Part shown: positions 8,742 to 16,414 of the stretch, piece by piece | Layout of the letters: every line of letters begins with the position of its first letter | How positions within the stretch are numbered: position 1 is the stretch's first letter | Assembly: GCA_964436045.1 (NCBI GenBank) | Contig: CAYTBN010000032.1 | Coordinates: 1 to 64,000 of the forward strand | DNA length: 64,000 nt | Source of the DNA: CAYTBN01 sp964436045 | GTDB taxonomy: Bacteria > Myxococcota_A > UBA796 > UBA9615 > CAYRNR01 | Reading direction: 5' to 3' | Program-made: the position numbers and the translations under genes | Notes under the pieces: generated by a model | Told to the model about the DNA's origin: nothing | Database searches by the model: none | What the model saw: the letters and a program-made list of their open reading frames with translations, nothing else

Positions 8742-10205
8742 CTACTCGATGGTGATCAGCTCGTCGATGGGGGGTTCACCCACGTCGAGTTCGTACGCCT
8801 CGCCGATGGGCTTCTCGCCGAACCCTTCGGGGAACTCCTCGCCAAGGTTCGGGATCTGCAACCGAATCGGGACCGGCTGCAGCTCGATCTCGGTACGGCG
8901 CTCGGTGGCCCGACAGAGCACCTCGCCGCGGTAGATGGTCTCGATCGCCAGGGTCCGATCGGCGGTGGCCACGTCCACACCCACCTCGGCGCTCTCGCTG
9001 GGCGCGATCACGAACTCCTCGGCGGGGGTCAGCGATACGTTGGCGCTGACCAGCTCCGTCCCGGCCGCGTCCAGCCAGGGGCCCTCGTACGCGCAGGTGA
9101 CTTTGACCGGTTTCTCCAGGTTGTTCTTGATCGTGAAGAACCGATGGCTGCGCTGTCCGCGGTAGGCGGTGAAGCTCAGCCCCGAGAACGGGGGTGCTGG
9201 CGGCGGCGGCTGGTAGACGTGTTCCACCAGCGCGGCGGACACCGCCTGCGGCTGTTCGATCAACAGGAAATGACCCGCGTCGTCGATGACCTTCATCCGC
9301 GCCGACGGGAACGCCCGAACCAGCTCGTCGCCCAGCGCCAGCGGGAAATAGGGATCCTCCTTGCCCCACAGCAGGAAGACCGGGAGCTCGATACGCTCGT
9401 ACAGCTCGACGAGTTGATACAGATCCGTGCCGGTCGTGTAGATCCACTGGCGCAGACAGTTCTTGGTGTCGCGGTCGGAAACGAAGGCGTAGAGGTCTTC
9501 GGCCAGCTGGTCGTCGTAGCGGGCCTCGTCGTACAGCCCCTCGCGCAGGTAGATCTTGAGCTTGGCGCCCAGGCGCGAGAACACCTGCTCGCCCGAGATC
9601 GGCACCTGGGCGTCGGCGAGCAGGCCCGAGTAGCGTTCCGGGTAGACCGGACCCGCGCCCACGATCAGTGAGTGGAGCCGCTCCGGGTGGTCGTAGGCGA
9701 AGTGGATCGCCGCGGGTCCCCCCAGATCGAATCCGGCCAGATGGACCTGCTCCAGCTCGAGGAAGTCCATCAGCCGCAGCACGTAGTCGGCCATACCCTG
9801 GGGCGAGTAGCTGACCCAGTTGGGCGCTCCCGAGTAGCCGAAGCCCTGGGGATCGAGCAACATCACGTGGTAGCGGGCCGCCAGCGGGTCGAGCATCTTC
9901 TGTGCCGCCACCGCGGGCTCGGGGAAGCCGGGCAGTACGATCAAGACCTCGTCGTGGTCCCAGCCCGCCTCCAGCATGTGGATCCGCTGCTGGTCGACGA
10001 TCATCACCTTGGACAGGGGGGTCGGCGGGGGGATCATCTCCGACGGCCCGAGCTTGGTCGACTTGCCGCCGCCCTTCGAAGCGGAGGAGCCAGAGGCCGC
10101 GCCACCTTCGCCCCCCTTGTCCTTCTTGGCGTGGGCCACGCCGGCCCAGGTCGGGCCGAGCAGTGCGAGGGCGAGCAGTATCGGCAACGGACGTTGGATT
10201 CCCAT
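8742..10205 (-). CDS. secreted alpha/beta hydrolase with Asp nucleophile and C-terminal beta-sandwich
   Basis: An exported 487-residue protein with a signal peptide of about 26 residues (GVAHA/KK), followed by a low-complexity Gly/Ser/Lys linker. The hydrolase domain (about 65-330) has a nucleophile elbow GFDLGG, so Asp160 replaces the usual Ser. Asp284 (GKEDPY) and His312 (DDAGH) complete the triad. Within this fold an Asp nucleophile is typical of haloalkane dehalogenases and epoxide hydrolases, so the enzyme is more likely one of these than an esterase; I cannot choose between them. Residues about 345-487 look like an Ig-like/MSP-like beta-sandwich. It is transcribed divergently from the CobT-like gene, with a 28-bp palindrome between them. 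Confidence 0.8.
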   Translation of the reverse strand: MGIQRPLPILLALALLGPTWAGVAHAKKDKGGEGGAASGSSASKGGGKSTKLGPSEMIPPPTPLSKVMIVDQQRIHMLEAGWDHDEVLIVLPGFPEPAVAAQKMLDPLAARYHVMLLDPQGFGYSGAPNWVSYSPQGMADYVLRLMDFLELEQVHLAGFDLGGPAAIHFAYDHPERLHSLIVGAGPVYPERYSGLLADAQVPISGEQVFSRLGAKLKIYLREGLYDEARYDDQLAEDLYAFVSDRDTKNCLRQWIYTTGTDLYQLVELYERIELPVFLLWGKEDPYFPLALGDELVRAFPSARMKVIDDAGHFLLIEQPQAVSAALVEHVYQPPPPAPPFSGLSFTAYRGQRSHRFFTIKNNLEKPVKVTCAYEGPWLDAAGTELVSANVSLTPAEEFVIAPSESAEVGVDVATADRTLAIETIYRGEVLCRATERRTEIELQPVPIRLQIPNLGEEFPEGFGEKPIGEAYELDVGEPPIDELITIE

Positions 10206-10250
10206 GGGTCATCCCTTCTCTATCCTGAGACGGAATCGAGCGGCTCCCTA

Positions 10251-10278
10251 TTGAACCCGAGGGGCCCCGCGGGTTCAA
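10251..10278. promoter_or_regulatory. 28-bp near-perfect palindrome between divergent genes
   Basis: TTGAACCCG (10251-10259) is repeated inverted as CGGGTTCAA (10270-10278) around a ggggcccc core. Only one position pair of the 28 fails to match. It lies 46 bases from the hydrolase start and 79 from the CobT-like start. This is a place where an operator could act on both genes and where a terminator would make little sense. Confidence 0.55.
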
Positions 10279-10308
10279 CCGGCTCTGCGGATAGCGGGCT
10301 CGGTCCTG

Positions 10309-10314
10309 TACAAT
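10309..10314 (+). promoter_or_regulatory. candidate -10 element of the CobT-like gene
   Basis: TACAAT lies 43 bases before the ATG, just downstream of the palindrome at 10251-10278. I find no convincing -35 at the right distance, so the promoter may need an activator or may be misassigned. Confidence 0.25.
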
Positions 10315-10356
10315 CGTCCAGATCAGGCGGCGCAGATGCGGGTGGAAGGAGACCGG

Positions 10357-11382
10357 ATGAGCGAGGGTAGCGCGGCGGAACAGAGGCTGGGCGCCCTGGC
10401 GGCCCAGGTTCGGCCGGTGTCGGACGAGGCCATCGCCGCGGTCGCCGCCCGGCTGTCCGAGAGGCTTGGCGGTTCGGTCCCCGGAGAAGAAATCCTGAGC
10501 GTGGGGGCGCGGATCAGCGCGATCCACGATTACGAACCACCGCGAATGAACCGGAAGCTGCTGCTGCTGTGTGCGGCGGATCACGGGACGGGGACCGGCG
10601 ACGATCCGGTGGCCGGCGGCTGGGCCGGCGAGGGGGTGACCCGCTGCTTGCGCGGGGAGGCCTCGGTGAATCGTCTGGCCCGCAAGGTCGGCGTGCGGTT
10701 GCAGATGCTGGACGTGGGCGTTGCCGGGGAGTTCACCGAGCAGCCCGGTCTGATCCAGCGCAAGGTCGCCTGGGGCACGGCGCCGCTGTCGGCCGGTCCG
10801 GCCATGGGGCGGACCCAGGCCGCCGAGGCGATGCTGGCCGGACATGACGTGGTGGCGGAGATCCATGACGCGCGTGCCCTGGACGTGGTCGCCGTGGGGA
10901 GCCTGACCGGCGGGGACCCCGCCGCGGCGACCCTGCTGGCCGCGGGCCTGCTTGGCCTCGGGCGTGAGGACCTGCTCGGTGTCGACGGTATCCTCGACGG
11001 CGCGCTGGCCGAGCGGATCGCGCTGGCCCTGGAGGGGCACGACCTGTCCGGGGACGACCCGATGGAGCTGCTGGCCGACGTGGGCGGATTCGAGCTGGCG
11101 GCCATGACCGGTGGCATCGTCGCCGCGGCGCGCTCCAGTGTCGCCGTGGTCGTGGACGGGATCGGCTCGGCTGCGTCGGCGTTGCTCGCCTGCTCCCTGG
11201 CTCCGCACGTGGCGGATCACCTGTTCTTCAGCCACCTCGGCCCCCACCCCCTGCACGGGCGGCTGCTCGAGGCCATGGGTGGTCGGCCCCTCGTCGGTGT
11301 ACAGGTCGCCGGGGGCGAGGCCGTGGGTGCGGCGCTGGGGCTGGGAGTGCTGGCATCGACGCTGGCCTTGTGGAGCGAGTAG
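10357..11382 (+). CDS. CobT-like nicotinate-nucleotide dimethylbenzimidazole phosphoribosyltransferase, divergent
   Basis: A 341-residue protein aligned by eye along its whole length with CobT, which makes alpha-ribazole phosphate for the lower ligand of cobalamin. I start it at 10357 because AAGGAG lies 6 bases before that ATG; an upstream ATG at 10336 has no such site. Recognisable stretches are ADHGTGTG, LRGEASVN, the DPMELLADVGGFELAAMTGG region, VVDGIGSAASALLA and the C-terminal GGEAVGAAL, which keeps the catalytic base equivalent to Glu317. The usual GEMGIGNTT motif is replaced by GSLTGGDPA, losing the conserved Glu174 equivalent. No other cobalamin gene is nearby. It could be a CobT of altered base specificity or a paralog of new function. 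Confidence 0.75.
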   Translation: MSEGSAAEQRLGALAAQVRPVSDEAIAAVAARLSERLGGSVPGEEILSVGARISAIHDYEPPRMNRKLLLLCAADHGTGTGDDPVAGGWAGEGVTRCLRGEASVNRLARKVGVRLQMLDVGVAGEFTEQPGLIQRKVAWGTAPLSAGPAMGRTQAAEAMLAGHDVVAEIHDARALDVVAVGSLTGGDPAAATLLAAGLLGLGREDLLGVDGILDGALAERIALALEGHDLSGDDPMELLADVGGFELAAMTGGIVAAARSSVAVVVDGIGSAASALLACSLAPHVADHLFFSHLGPHPLHGRLLEAMGGRPLVGVQVAGGEAVGAALGLGVLASTLALWSE

Positions 11383-11410
11383 GGGGCCCTAAGGGCAAGG
11401 TCGGGGGAAG

Positions 11411-11441
11411 AAAAAACCCCGGGGGAACAACTCCCCCGGGG
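11411..11441 (-). terminator. intrinsic terminator facing the minus strand
   Basis: A 10-bp GC-rich stem (11417-11426 with 11432-11441) closes a 5-base loop. On the minus strand it is followed at once by six T (11416-11411). On the plus strand no T-run follows, so it does not look like the terminator of the CobT-like gene. No minus-strand protein gene reads into it. Confidence 0.65.
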
Positions 11442-11662
11442 CTCGAAGAGCGCGGGCGCGCGTCGTGGAGGGGAAAGACCACGCTCTCCGACGAAATTTT
11501 TGGTGTCCCGCGGGCTACGCAGCCGGCCAGGTCTTCTTTCCGGGGGCCGCTCGTGCCCGTGTTGTCCAGAGCTTCTGTGGGGATCGACGAGCGCGGGTTG
11601 GGTTTATTCGGGATTTTGTTGGTGCGCTCGCGATCCACACCGATCGGGCACGCGAGGACCGT

Positions 11663-11691
11663 TTCGCAACGACAGCGATCCCCTGTACACT
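11663..11691 (+). promoter_or_regulatory. sigma70-type promoter of the lipoprotein at 11724
   Basis: TTCGCA (11663-11668) and TACACT (11686-11691) are separated by 17 bases. The start of transcription would be near 11698, giving a leader of about 25 bases to the ATG at 11724. Confidence 0.5.
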
Positions 11692-11699
11692 GCACAGGG
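11681..11699. promoter_or_regulatory. 19-bp operator-like palindrome over the -10 box
   Basis: CCCTGTACA and TGCACAGGG match as inverted halves at 8 of 9 positions around a central C. The site covers the -10 element and the start of transcription, so a bound protein would repress. It resembles but does not fit the LexA pattern, because the spacing between CTGT and ACAG is 7 rather than 8. Confidence 0.45.
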
Positions 11700-11723
11700 A
11701 GCAAAAAGCAGCGAGGAGAGATC

Positions 11724-12854
11724 ATGAGAGTGTTGTGGGTCGTGTCCCTGGCCGCCGCCCTCGGGCTAGTCGGTTGCCCCGCGGGAATGAACGGTGGGGA
11801 CTCCGACGACGACAGCACCGGGGACGACGACACGGGGACCGACGACGACGACGATGACGACGACGACACCGGGGACGACGACACCGCCGACGACGACACC
11901 ACCGACGACGACACCGAGGACGACGACTCCGCCGACGACGACAGCACCGGCGACGACGACACCACCGAGGCTGAGGTCTACCCGCCCACCAACTCCGACA
12001 TCTTCGTCATGTACGCCTATCCGGCGCACCTGGTGGCGGCATCGGTCGACGCCTACCTGTCCATCGCCGGCGCGAGCTGGAACGGGACCTACTGGACGTA
12101 TACGGACAGCGACCTGGGACTGGACTACCGCATCCACCAGTGCGACGACACCAGCTGCTTCATCGAGGGCGTCCAGACCGCCGACTCGATCGTGATCTAC
12201 GCCGGCCACTCCAACTACGGCCTCGGCGCCACCTTCTCCGAGTTGGAGGACCACAGCGAGATCGAGCACGTCGAGACGCCGGACGACTTCTTCGGGATCG
12301 GCTCGGAGATGACGGGGATGAACTTCCAGTACCTCAAGGAGATGCAGAAGTACCCCAACTTGACCCTGCGCCCCGAGGACATCCCCGAGGCACCGCTGAA
12401 CTACATGGTCCCCTATCTCTCCGAGCACCGCTTCCCCAACAACGAGGGCGTGGCCCCGGGCCAGGCCTTCTCGGTGATCGGATACGACGTCTACGGTTAC
12501 CCGGTCCACTACCACGACGCCCAGACCGGGACCGCCAAGACCATCGTCAACCGGGGCCAGGACGAGGTCCCGGACAACATGCAGTACGCGGCGATCTTCT
12601 TCCGCAGCTGCAGCTCGAGCTGGTACTACATCGAGAACTTCGACCAGGGTATGTTCTTCTACTCGACCGCGGAGGTGAACTACGACATCGCGATCGTCTA
12701 TCGCTTCATCCGTGGCATCATTCGGGGCGATAGCTGGAACACGATCCGTGACGAACTGAACGCGCTGGACCCGATCTACGACTTCATCGACTTCGACAGT
12801 TATCCGCCGCCCAACCCCGATGGCGTGGACGGCGGCAGCTGCCTGAGCAGGTGA
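11724..12854 (+). CDS. lipoprotein with Asp-rich linker and possible caspase-like (clan CD) domain
   Basis: A 376-residue lipoprotein (lipobox LGLVGC, Cys18). GAGGAG precedes the ATG. Residues about 27-82 are a DDD/T/G linker. The remaining domain is not one I recognise by name. However, it holds a hydrophobic strand ending in YAGHSNYG (about residue 160) and a second strand ending in FFRSCSSSW (about residue 295). This His-then-Cys order at strand ends is how gingipain- and caspase-type peptidases are built. The proposal is inference from two motifs only, and a non-catalytic domain remains possible. It lies 35 bases upstream of another Asp-linker lipoprotein. Confidence 0.7.
   Translation: MRVLWVVSLAAALGLVGCPAGMNGGDSDDDSTGDDDTGTDDDDDDDDDTGDDDTADDDTTDDDTEDDDSADDDSTGDDDTTEAEVYPPTNSDIFVMYAYPAHLVAASVDAYLSIAGASWNGTYWTYTDSDLGLDYRIHQCDDTSCFIEGVQTADSIVIYAGHSNYGLGATFSELEDHSEIEHVETPDDFFGIGSEMTGMNFQYLKEMQKYPNLTLRPEDIPEAPLNYMVPYLSEHRFPNNEGVAPGQAFSVIGYDVYGYPVHYHDAQTGTAKTIVNRGQDEVPDNMQYAAIFFRSCSSSWYYIENFDQGMFFYSTAEVNYDIAIVYRFIRGIIRGDSWNTIRDELNALDPIYDFIDFDSYPPPNPDGVDGGSCLSR
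11804..11967 (+). repeat. Asp/Thr/Gly linker minisatellite
   Basis: Imperfect 15-bp units based on gacgacgacaccggg encode DDDTG, DDDTA and DDDTT variants. The order of units is less regular than in the copy at 1024. Confidence 0.8.
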
Positions 12855-12889
12855 GCCAGGGGCACGATCCGAACCTGGGAGGCTGACGC

Positions 12890-13747
12890 ATGCCGAGATC
12901 CATCCATCTGTTGCTGGCCGTTCTGGCGGCGGTAGCGCTCACATCGTGGGGGTGTACCGGAGCAATGAACCTCGACGACGACGACAACGACGTCTCCGAC
13001 GACGATGACGATGACGACGGCACCGGGGACGACGACACCGGGGACGACGACACCGGGGACGACGACACCACCGGGGACGACGACACCGGGGACGACGACA
13101 CCACAGGGGACGACGACACCACTGGCGACGACGACAGCGCCGATGACGACGACACCACCGAGGCCTGTTGCACGGACCTGACTTATCCGGGCTACGCCGT
13201 CGACGCCATCGAGATCGTCGAGTTCCTCGAGAGCGACATCTACAACCAGTTCCTCTCGGGAATGATCGAAGACGAGGGCCTACCGCCGGACAGCGACTCG
13301 GTGATCCTCCTGTTCGGTCCGGACACCAATCCGGACGGAATCTCCAGCTTCGGAGGCAGCTTCGGCGTGGGCGAGGCCACCGGGAACCTGTGGAGCTGGG
13401 ATCCCCTCGGTACCCCTGCGGTGATGGACTTCAGCCAGGACGGCGACCGCAACATTCAAAGCCTGGACGTGGGGCAGACCTTGAACCTCGCCTTCGGCGC
13501 GATGGTCATCCCCCTGTACGACGGCGGGATGAGTGGCCAGTTCGCTGCGGACTACCAGGGAGTCGATCTGGCGCTCTACGGGGCGATGATCCAGACGGAC
13601 ATCGAAGACATCGAGGTGCCGGGGGTCGGCAGCACGTTGATGGAGTTCATCGGCGAGCGGCCGATGGACGTGGACCTGGACGGCGACGGGGAGCCAGACG
13701 CCTGGAGTTTTGTGATGGAGCTCCACGCGTTCCAGTTCGTGCCCTGA
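12890..13747 (+). CDS. lipoprotein with Asp-rich linker, unknown domain
   Basis: A 285-residue exported protein with signal sequence and a Cys at residue 22 (SWGC, a weak lipobox). GGGAGG sits 8 bases before the ATG. Residues about 27-90 are the DDDTG linker. The C-terminal domain (about 92-285) is acidic, has no recognisable catalytic motif and ends with a short DLDGDGEPDAW stretch that could bind calcium. It probably shares a transcript with the lipoprotein 35 bases upstream. Confidence 0.75.
   Translation: MPRSIHLLLAVLAAVALTSWGCTGAMNLDDDDNDVSDDDDDDDGTGDDDTGDDDTGDDDTTGDDDTGDDDTTGDDDTTGDDDSADDDDTTEACCTDLTYPGYAVDAIEIVEFLESDIYNQFLSGMIEDEGLPPDSDSVILLFGPDTNPDGISSFGGSFGVGEATGNLWSWDPLGTPAVMDFSQDGDRNIQSLDVGQTLNLAFGAMVIPLYDGGMSGQFAADYQGVDLALYGAMIQTDIEDIEVPGVGSTLMEFIGERPMDVDLDGDGEPDAWSFVMELHAFQFVP
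12974..13160 (+). repeat. Asp/Thr/Gly linker minisatellite
   Basis: Roughly a dozen 15-18-bp units (gacgacgacaccgggga type) encode (GDDDT)n with occasional extra Thr codons. Confidence 0.85.
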
Positions 13748-13825
13748 TTCTCACCGTCTCGCCGTAGCTTTAACCCACCACCGCGGGTGGCAGCCTCGCC
13801 CCCCGCGCTCCCCGGGGGACCCCGC

Positions 13826-15232
13826 ATGGGCGAGGCGCTGAACATCATCCGGAATCTGGCCCACTACCGGCGCAACGGCCGCCTGGATCGCGTTGGGCTC
13901 GATGCACTGCAGCTGCAGGCCTTCCGCGAGATGGTGCGCCACGCCATGGATCACACCGAGTTCTACGCCCGCCTCTACCAGGGCGTGGATCCGGACCGGG
14001 TGGTGCCGTCGGATCTGCCGGTGGTGACCAAGGCCGACCTGGTCGAGAACTTCCACGACTTCCTCGTCGACGACCGGCTGCGGCTCGACGATCTGCGGGC
14101 CTGGGTCAAGGATCCGGCCAACTTCGGCCGCTATTTCCTCGACGAGTACGTGGTGTTCCACACGTCGGGAACCACGGGCCAGGCCACGGTGATGGTCTAC
14201 GACCGGGAGGCATTCTCGCGGATCAAGGCGGTGGGGCTGGTGCGGGGGTTCGACCGGCCCGCCTCGCCCTGGACCGCCCTGAAGGCGGCGGTCAACCCGG
14301 ACAAGTCGAAGTTCGCGATCGTGGTGATCGACGGCGGGCTGTACCCCTCGGTGACCAACTTCATGTACACGCCGAAGGCCACCAAGGTGTTCTTCGAGAT
14401 GCGCACGTTCTCCCTGTTCACGCCGCTGGACGAGCTGGTCCGCGAGCTGAACGAGTACCAGCCCTGGTTCCTGATCGGGTATCCGTCGGTGATCGCGGCG
14501 CTGGCATACGAGCAGCGGGCCGGCCGGCTGAAGATCCTTGATGGGCCACCCCGTCGCTCGGTGGCGACCCTGTCCGAACCGCTGCTGCCCCAGGTCCGGC
14601 GGCTGGTGCGCGAGACCTGGGACCTGCCGGTGATCGACACCTACGGCACGGGCGAGTGTCTGCCCCTGGCCCGGGGGTGTTCGACCCACGGCAACATGCA
14701 CGTCAACGAGGACATGGTGCACATCGAAGTGGTGGACGAGGGGCTGAATCCTGTGCCCGCGGGTACCCAGGGGCGCTCGATGCTGGTGACCAACCTGTTC
14801 AACCGCGCCCAGCCCTTCATCCGTTACGAGGTCAGCGACATGGTGACCGTGTCGGCCGAGCCCTGCCCCTGCGGCTCACCGCTGTTGATGCTCGAGTCGG
14901 TCCAGGGCCGTACCGAGGAGATGATCTGGCTGCGGGATGCGGCCGGCGAGCGGGAGCTCCTGCACCCCTATCTGTTCGTGGTCTCCATGTTCCGCGTGCC
15001 CGCCGTGCGCGAGTACCAGGTCGAGCAGACCAGCGGTCACCAGCTGACCGTCCGGGTCGAGGCCGCCGAAGGCGAGAGCCTGGAGTTGGATGCCGTCCGC
15101 GCCGAGGTGGGCCGCGAACTCGACCGCGCACGCCTGCGCACCCCCCTGGAGATCGACTTCGTGCAGGTCGATCGGCTGGGCCCCGATCCCGACACCGGGA
15201 AGGTCCGGCGGGTTCTCCCGCTGGCCGACTAG
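13826..15232 (+). CDS. PaaK-like CoA ligase / adenylate-forming enzyme
   Basis: Member of the ANL adenylate-forming superfamily, of the phenylacetate-CoA ligase/CapK branch, 468 residues from the ATG at 13826. That ATG follows a GGGGGAC. A GTG at 13787 would add 13 residues but has no ribosome site. The AMP-binding P-loop is TSGTTGQATV (about residues 113-122). A second core motif is DTYGTGECL near residue 270, and there is a PaaK-type C-terminal lid. The family activates aromatic or other carboxylic acids, or in CapK forms serves capsule synthesis; the substrate is unknown. Its stop overlaps by 4 bases the stop of the convergent gene at 15229. Confidence 0.85.
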   Translation: MGEALNIIRNLAHYRRNGRLDRVGLDALQLQAFREMVRHAMDHTEFYARLYQGVDPDRVVPSDLPVVTKADLVENFHDFLVDDRLRLDDLRAWVKDPANFGRYFLDEYVVFHTSGTTGQATVMVYDREAFSRIKAVGLVRGFDRPASPWTALKAAVNPDKSKFAIVVIDGGLYPSVTNFMYTPKATKVFFEMRTFSLFTPLDELVRELNEYQPWFLIGYPSVIAALAYEQRAGRLKILDGPPRRSVATLSEPLLPQVRRLVRETWDLPVIDTYGTGECLPLARGCSTHGNMHVNEDMVHIEVVDEGLNPVPAGTQGRSMLVTNLFNRAQPFIRYEVSDMVTVSAEPCPCGSPLLMLESVQGRTEEMIWLRDAAGERELLHPYLFVVSMFRVPAVREYQVEQTSGHQLTVRVEAAEGESLELDAVRAEVGRELDRARLRTPLEIDFVQVDRLGPDPDTGKVRRVLPLAD

Positions 15233-16371
15233 ATCGCGCAGCCGTTGCCCGCCTGCCGGACGGCCTCGGTGCCCTCGATCCGGTAGATGCCCGAGTCCCA
15301 CCACTCGTAACCGCTGGAGGAGACCACGATCTCCAGGGTGCCGTCGCCGTCGAGGTCGGTGAAGCCGCCGATGCGACCGGCGGCCAGCTCCGGGAACCCT
15401 TTCTCCCAGTCGACGGTGCCCCGGTGCTCCCAGATCACGACGGTCGCCACCTGGCCCTCGCCGACCACCTTGCGGAGGCCGACGACGGAGTAGGTGTCGT
15501 ACTTCGGGGCTCCGTTCTCGTCGTTCATCGGCCGCTCGCCGCCGTGGCTGTCGGCGGTGAACAGCACATCGTTCACGCCGTCGCCCTCCAGATCCAGGCG
15601 CAGGAGCTGGGTCAGCTTGACGTCGGGAACGCCGATCGCCTCGCCGATCAGCTCCCGATAGCGGGCGTGATCCAGCGGGAACTCCTCGATGCCGCGCTCC
15701 AGCATCCGCACGGTGCCCCCGGACGAGACCACCGACCGCAGGTCGTCACAGGGTTCGGGGGAGTTCGGGTCCTGGACCACCGATCCCGTGCCGACGGGCA
15801 TCCCCATCGGCCCGGGCTCCGCCGGGATGGGCCCCAGGATCCGCACGTGGCCCACGGGGCACTCGAAGCCGTCCCTGACCTGGCCGCCGAGCCGGCAGGC
15901 GATAGCCAGCTCGCCCTCCGAGTACACCACCCCGGCCCAGGGTTCGTAGCGAGCGGTCAAGGTGATCGAGGTCTCCCCGCTTCCCTGGGTCACCCGCGCC
16001 CGGGTCCCCGCCAGCGCCGCCAGCTTGGGCTGGCTGACCAGCTCCCGCTTCTCCTTCTTCCGCTTCTGGATCACCGCATGGACCGCGAATTCCACCACCA
16101 CCATCGTGCCCGCGTCGGTCCTGTGCAGCGGCTCCAGCGTGGTCCCCACCTCGAAGACACCCCCATCCGGCAACTCCGCCCGCCGCACCTCCAGCGGCCC
16201 CGCCACCGGTCCCTCGATGGTCCACTGGAGGATCACCCCCGAGGGTTGGTGTTCGAAGGTCAGGTGGAGGAGGTCGGGGAGGGGATCGCTGTCAGCTGCC
16301 GCGGCGGGCGCAGCGAACGCGACAGCGGCGGTGGTGAACAGGCAGGTCAATGCAGCGCGCAAGTGCGTCAT
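15229..16371 (-). CDS. secreted protein with VCBS/FG-GAP-like segment
   Basis: A 380-residue exported protein. The start at 16371 gives a clean Ala-rich signal peptide (VAFAAPAAAA); an upstream in-frame extension to 16554 would overlap the neighbouring gene and hide it. The middle is beta-rich without a motif I know. Near the C terminus DLDGDGTLEIVVSS is an FG-GAP/VCBS-type Ca-binding loop, and an earlier RLDLEGDGVNDVLF is a second copy, suggesting an incomplete beta-propeller. It is last in a run of four secreted-protein genes on this strand. Confidence 0.75.
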   Translation of the reverse strand: MTHLRAALTCLFTTAAVAFAAPAAAADSDPLPDLLHLTFEHQPSGVILQWTIEGPVAGPLEVRRAELPDGGVFEVGTTLEPLHRTDAGTMVVVEFAVHAVIQKRKKEKRELVSQPKLAALAGTRARVTQGSGETSITLTARYEPWAGVVYSEGELAIACRLGGQVRDGFECPVGHVRILGPIPAEPGPMGMPVGTGSVVQDPNSPEPCDDLRSVVSSGGTVRMLERGIEEFPLDHARYRELIGEAIGVPDVKLTQLLRLDLEGDGVNDVLFTADSHGGERPMNDENGAPKYDTYSVVGLRKVVGEGQVATVVIWEHRGTVDWEKGFPELAAGRIGGFTDLDGDGTLEIVVSSSGYEWWDSGIYRIEGTEAVRQAGNGCAI

Positions 16372-16414
16372 CGGCGCCTCGGTGGTTGGGGGTCGGGATC
16401 GCGCGAAGAGGGTA

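Larger units (their letters stand above)
11383..11723. other. 341-bp intergenic region with opposing regulatory signals
   Basis: No gene is convincing here. The left end holds an intrinsic terminator read on the minus strand. The right end holds a plus-strand promoter with an operator-like palindrome. Between them lie AT-richer patches (around 11495-11502 and 11601-11619) and a small hairpin near 11465-11485. A short untranslated minus-strand RNA ending at 11411 is possible. It does not look like tmRNA, RNase P RNA or SRP RNA to me. Confidence 0.5.

Noticed and set aside
11383..11723. 6S RNA, tmRNA, RNase P RNA or SRP RNA in the intergenic gap
   Set aside because: I looked for the conserved cores of each on both strands and found none. 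Only an unnamed RNA remains possible.
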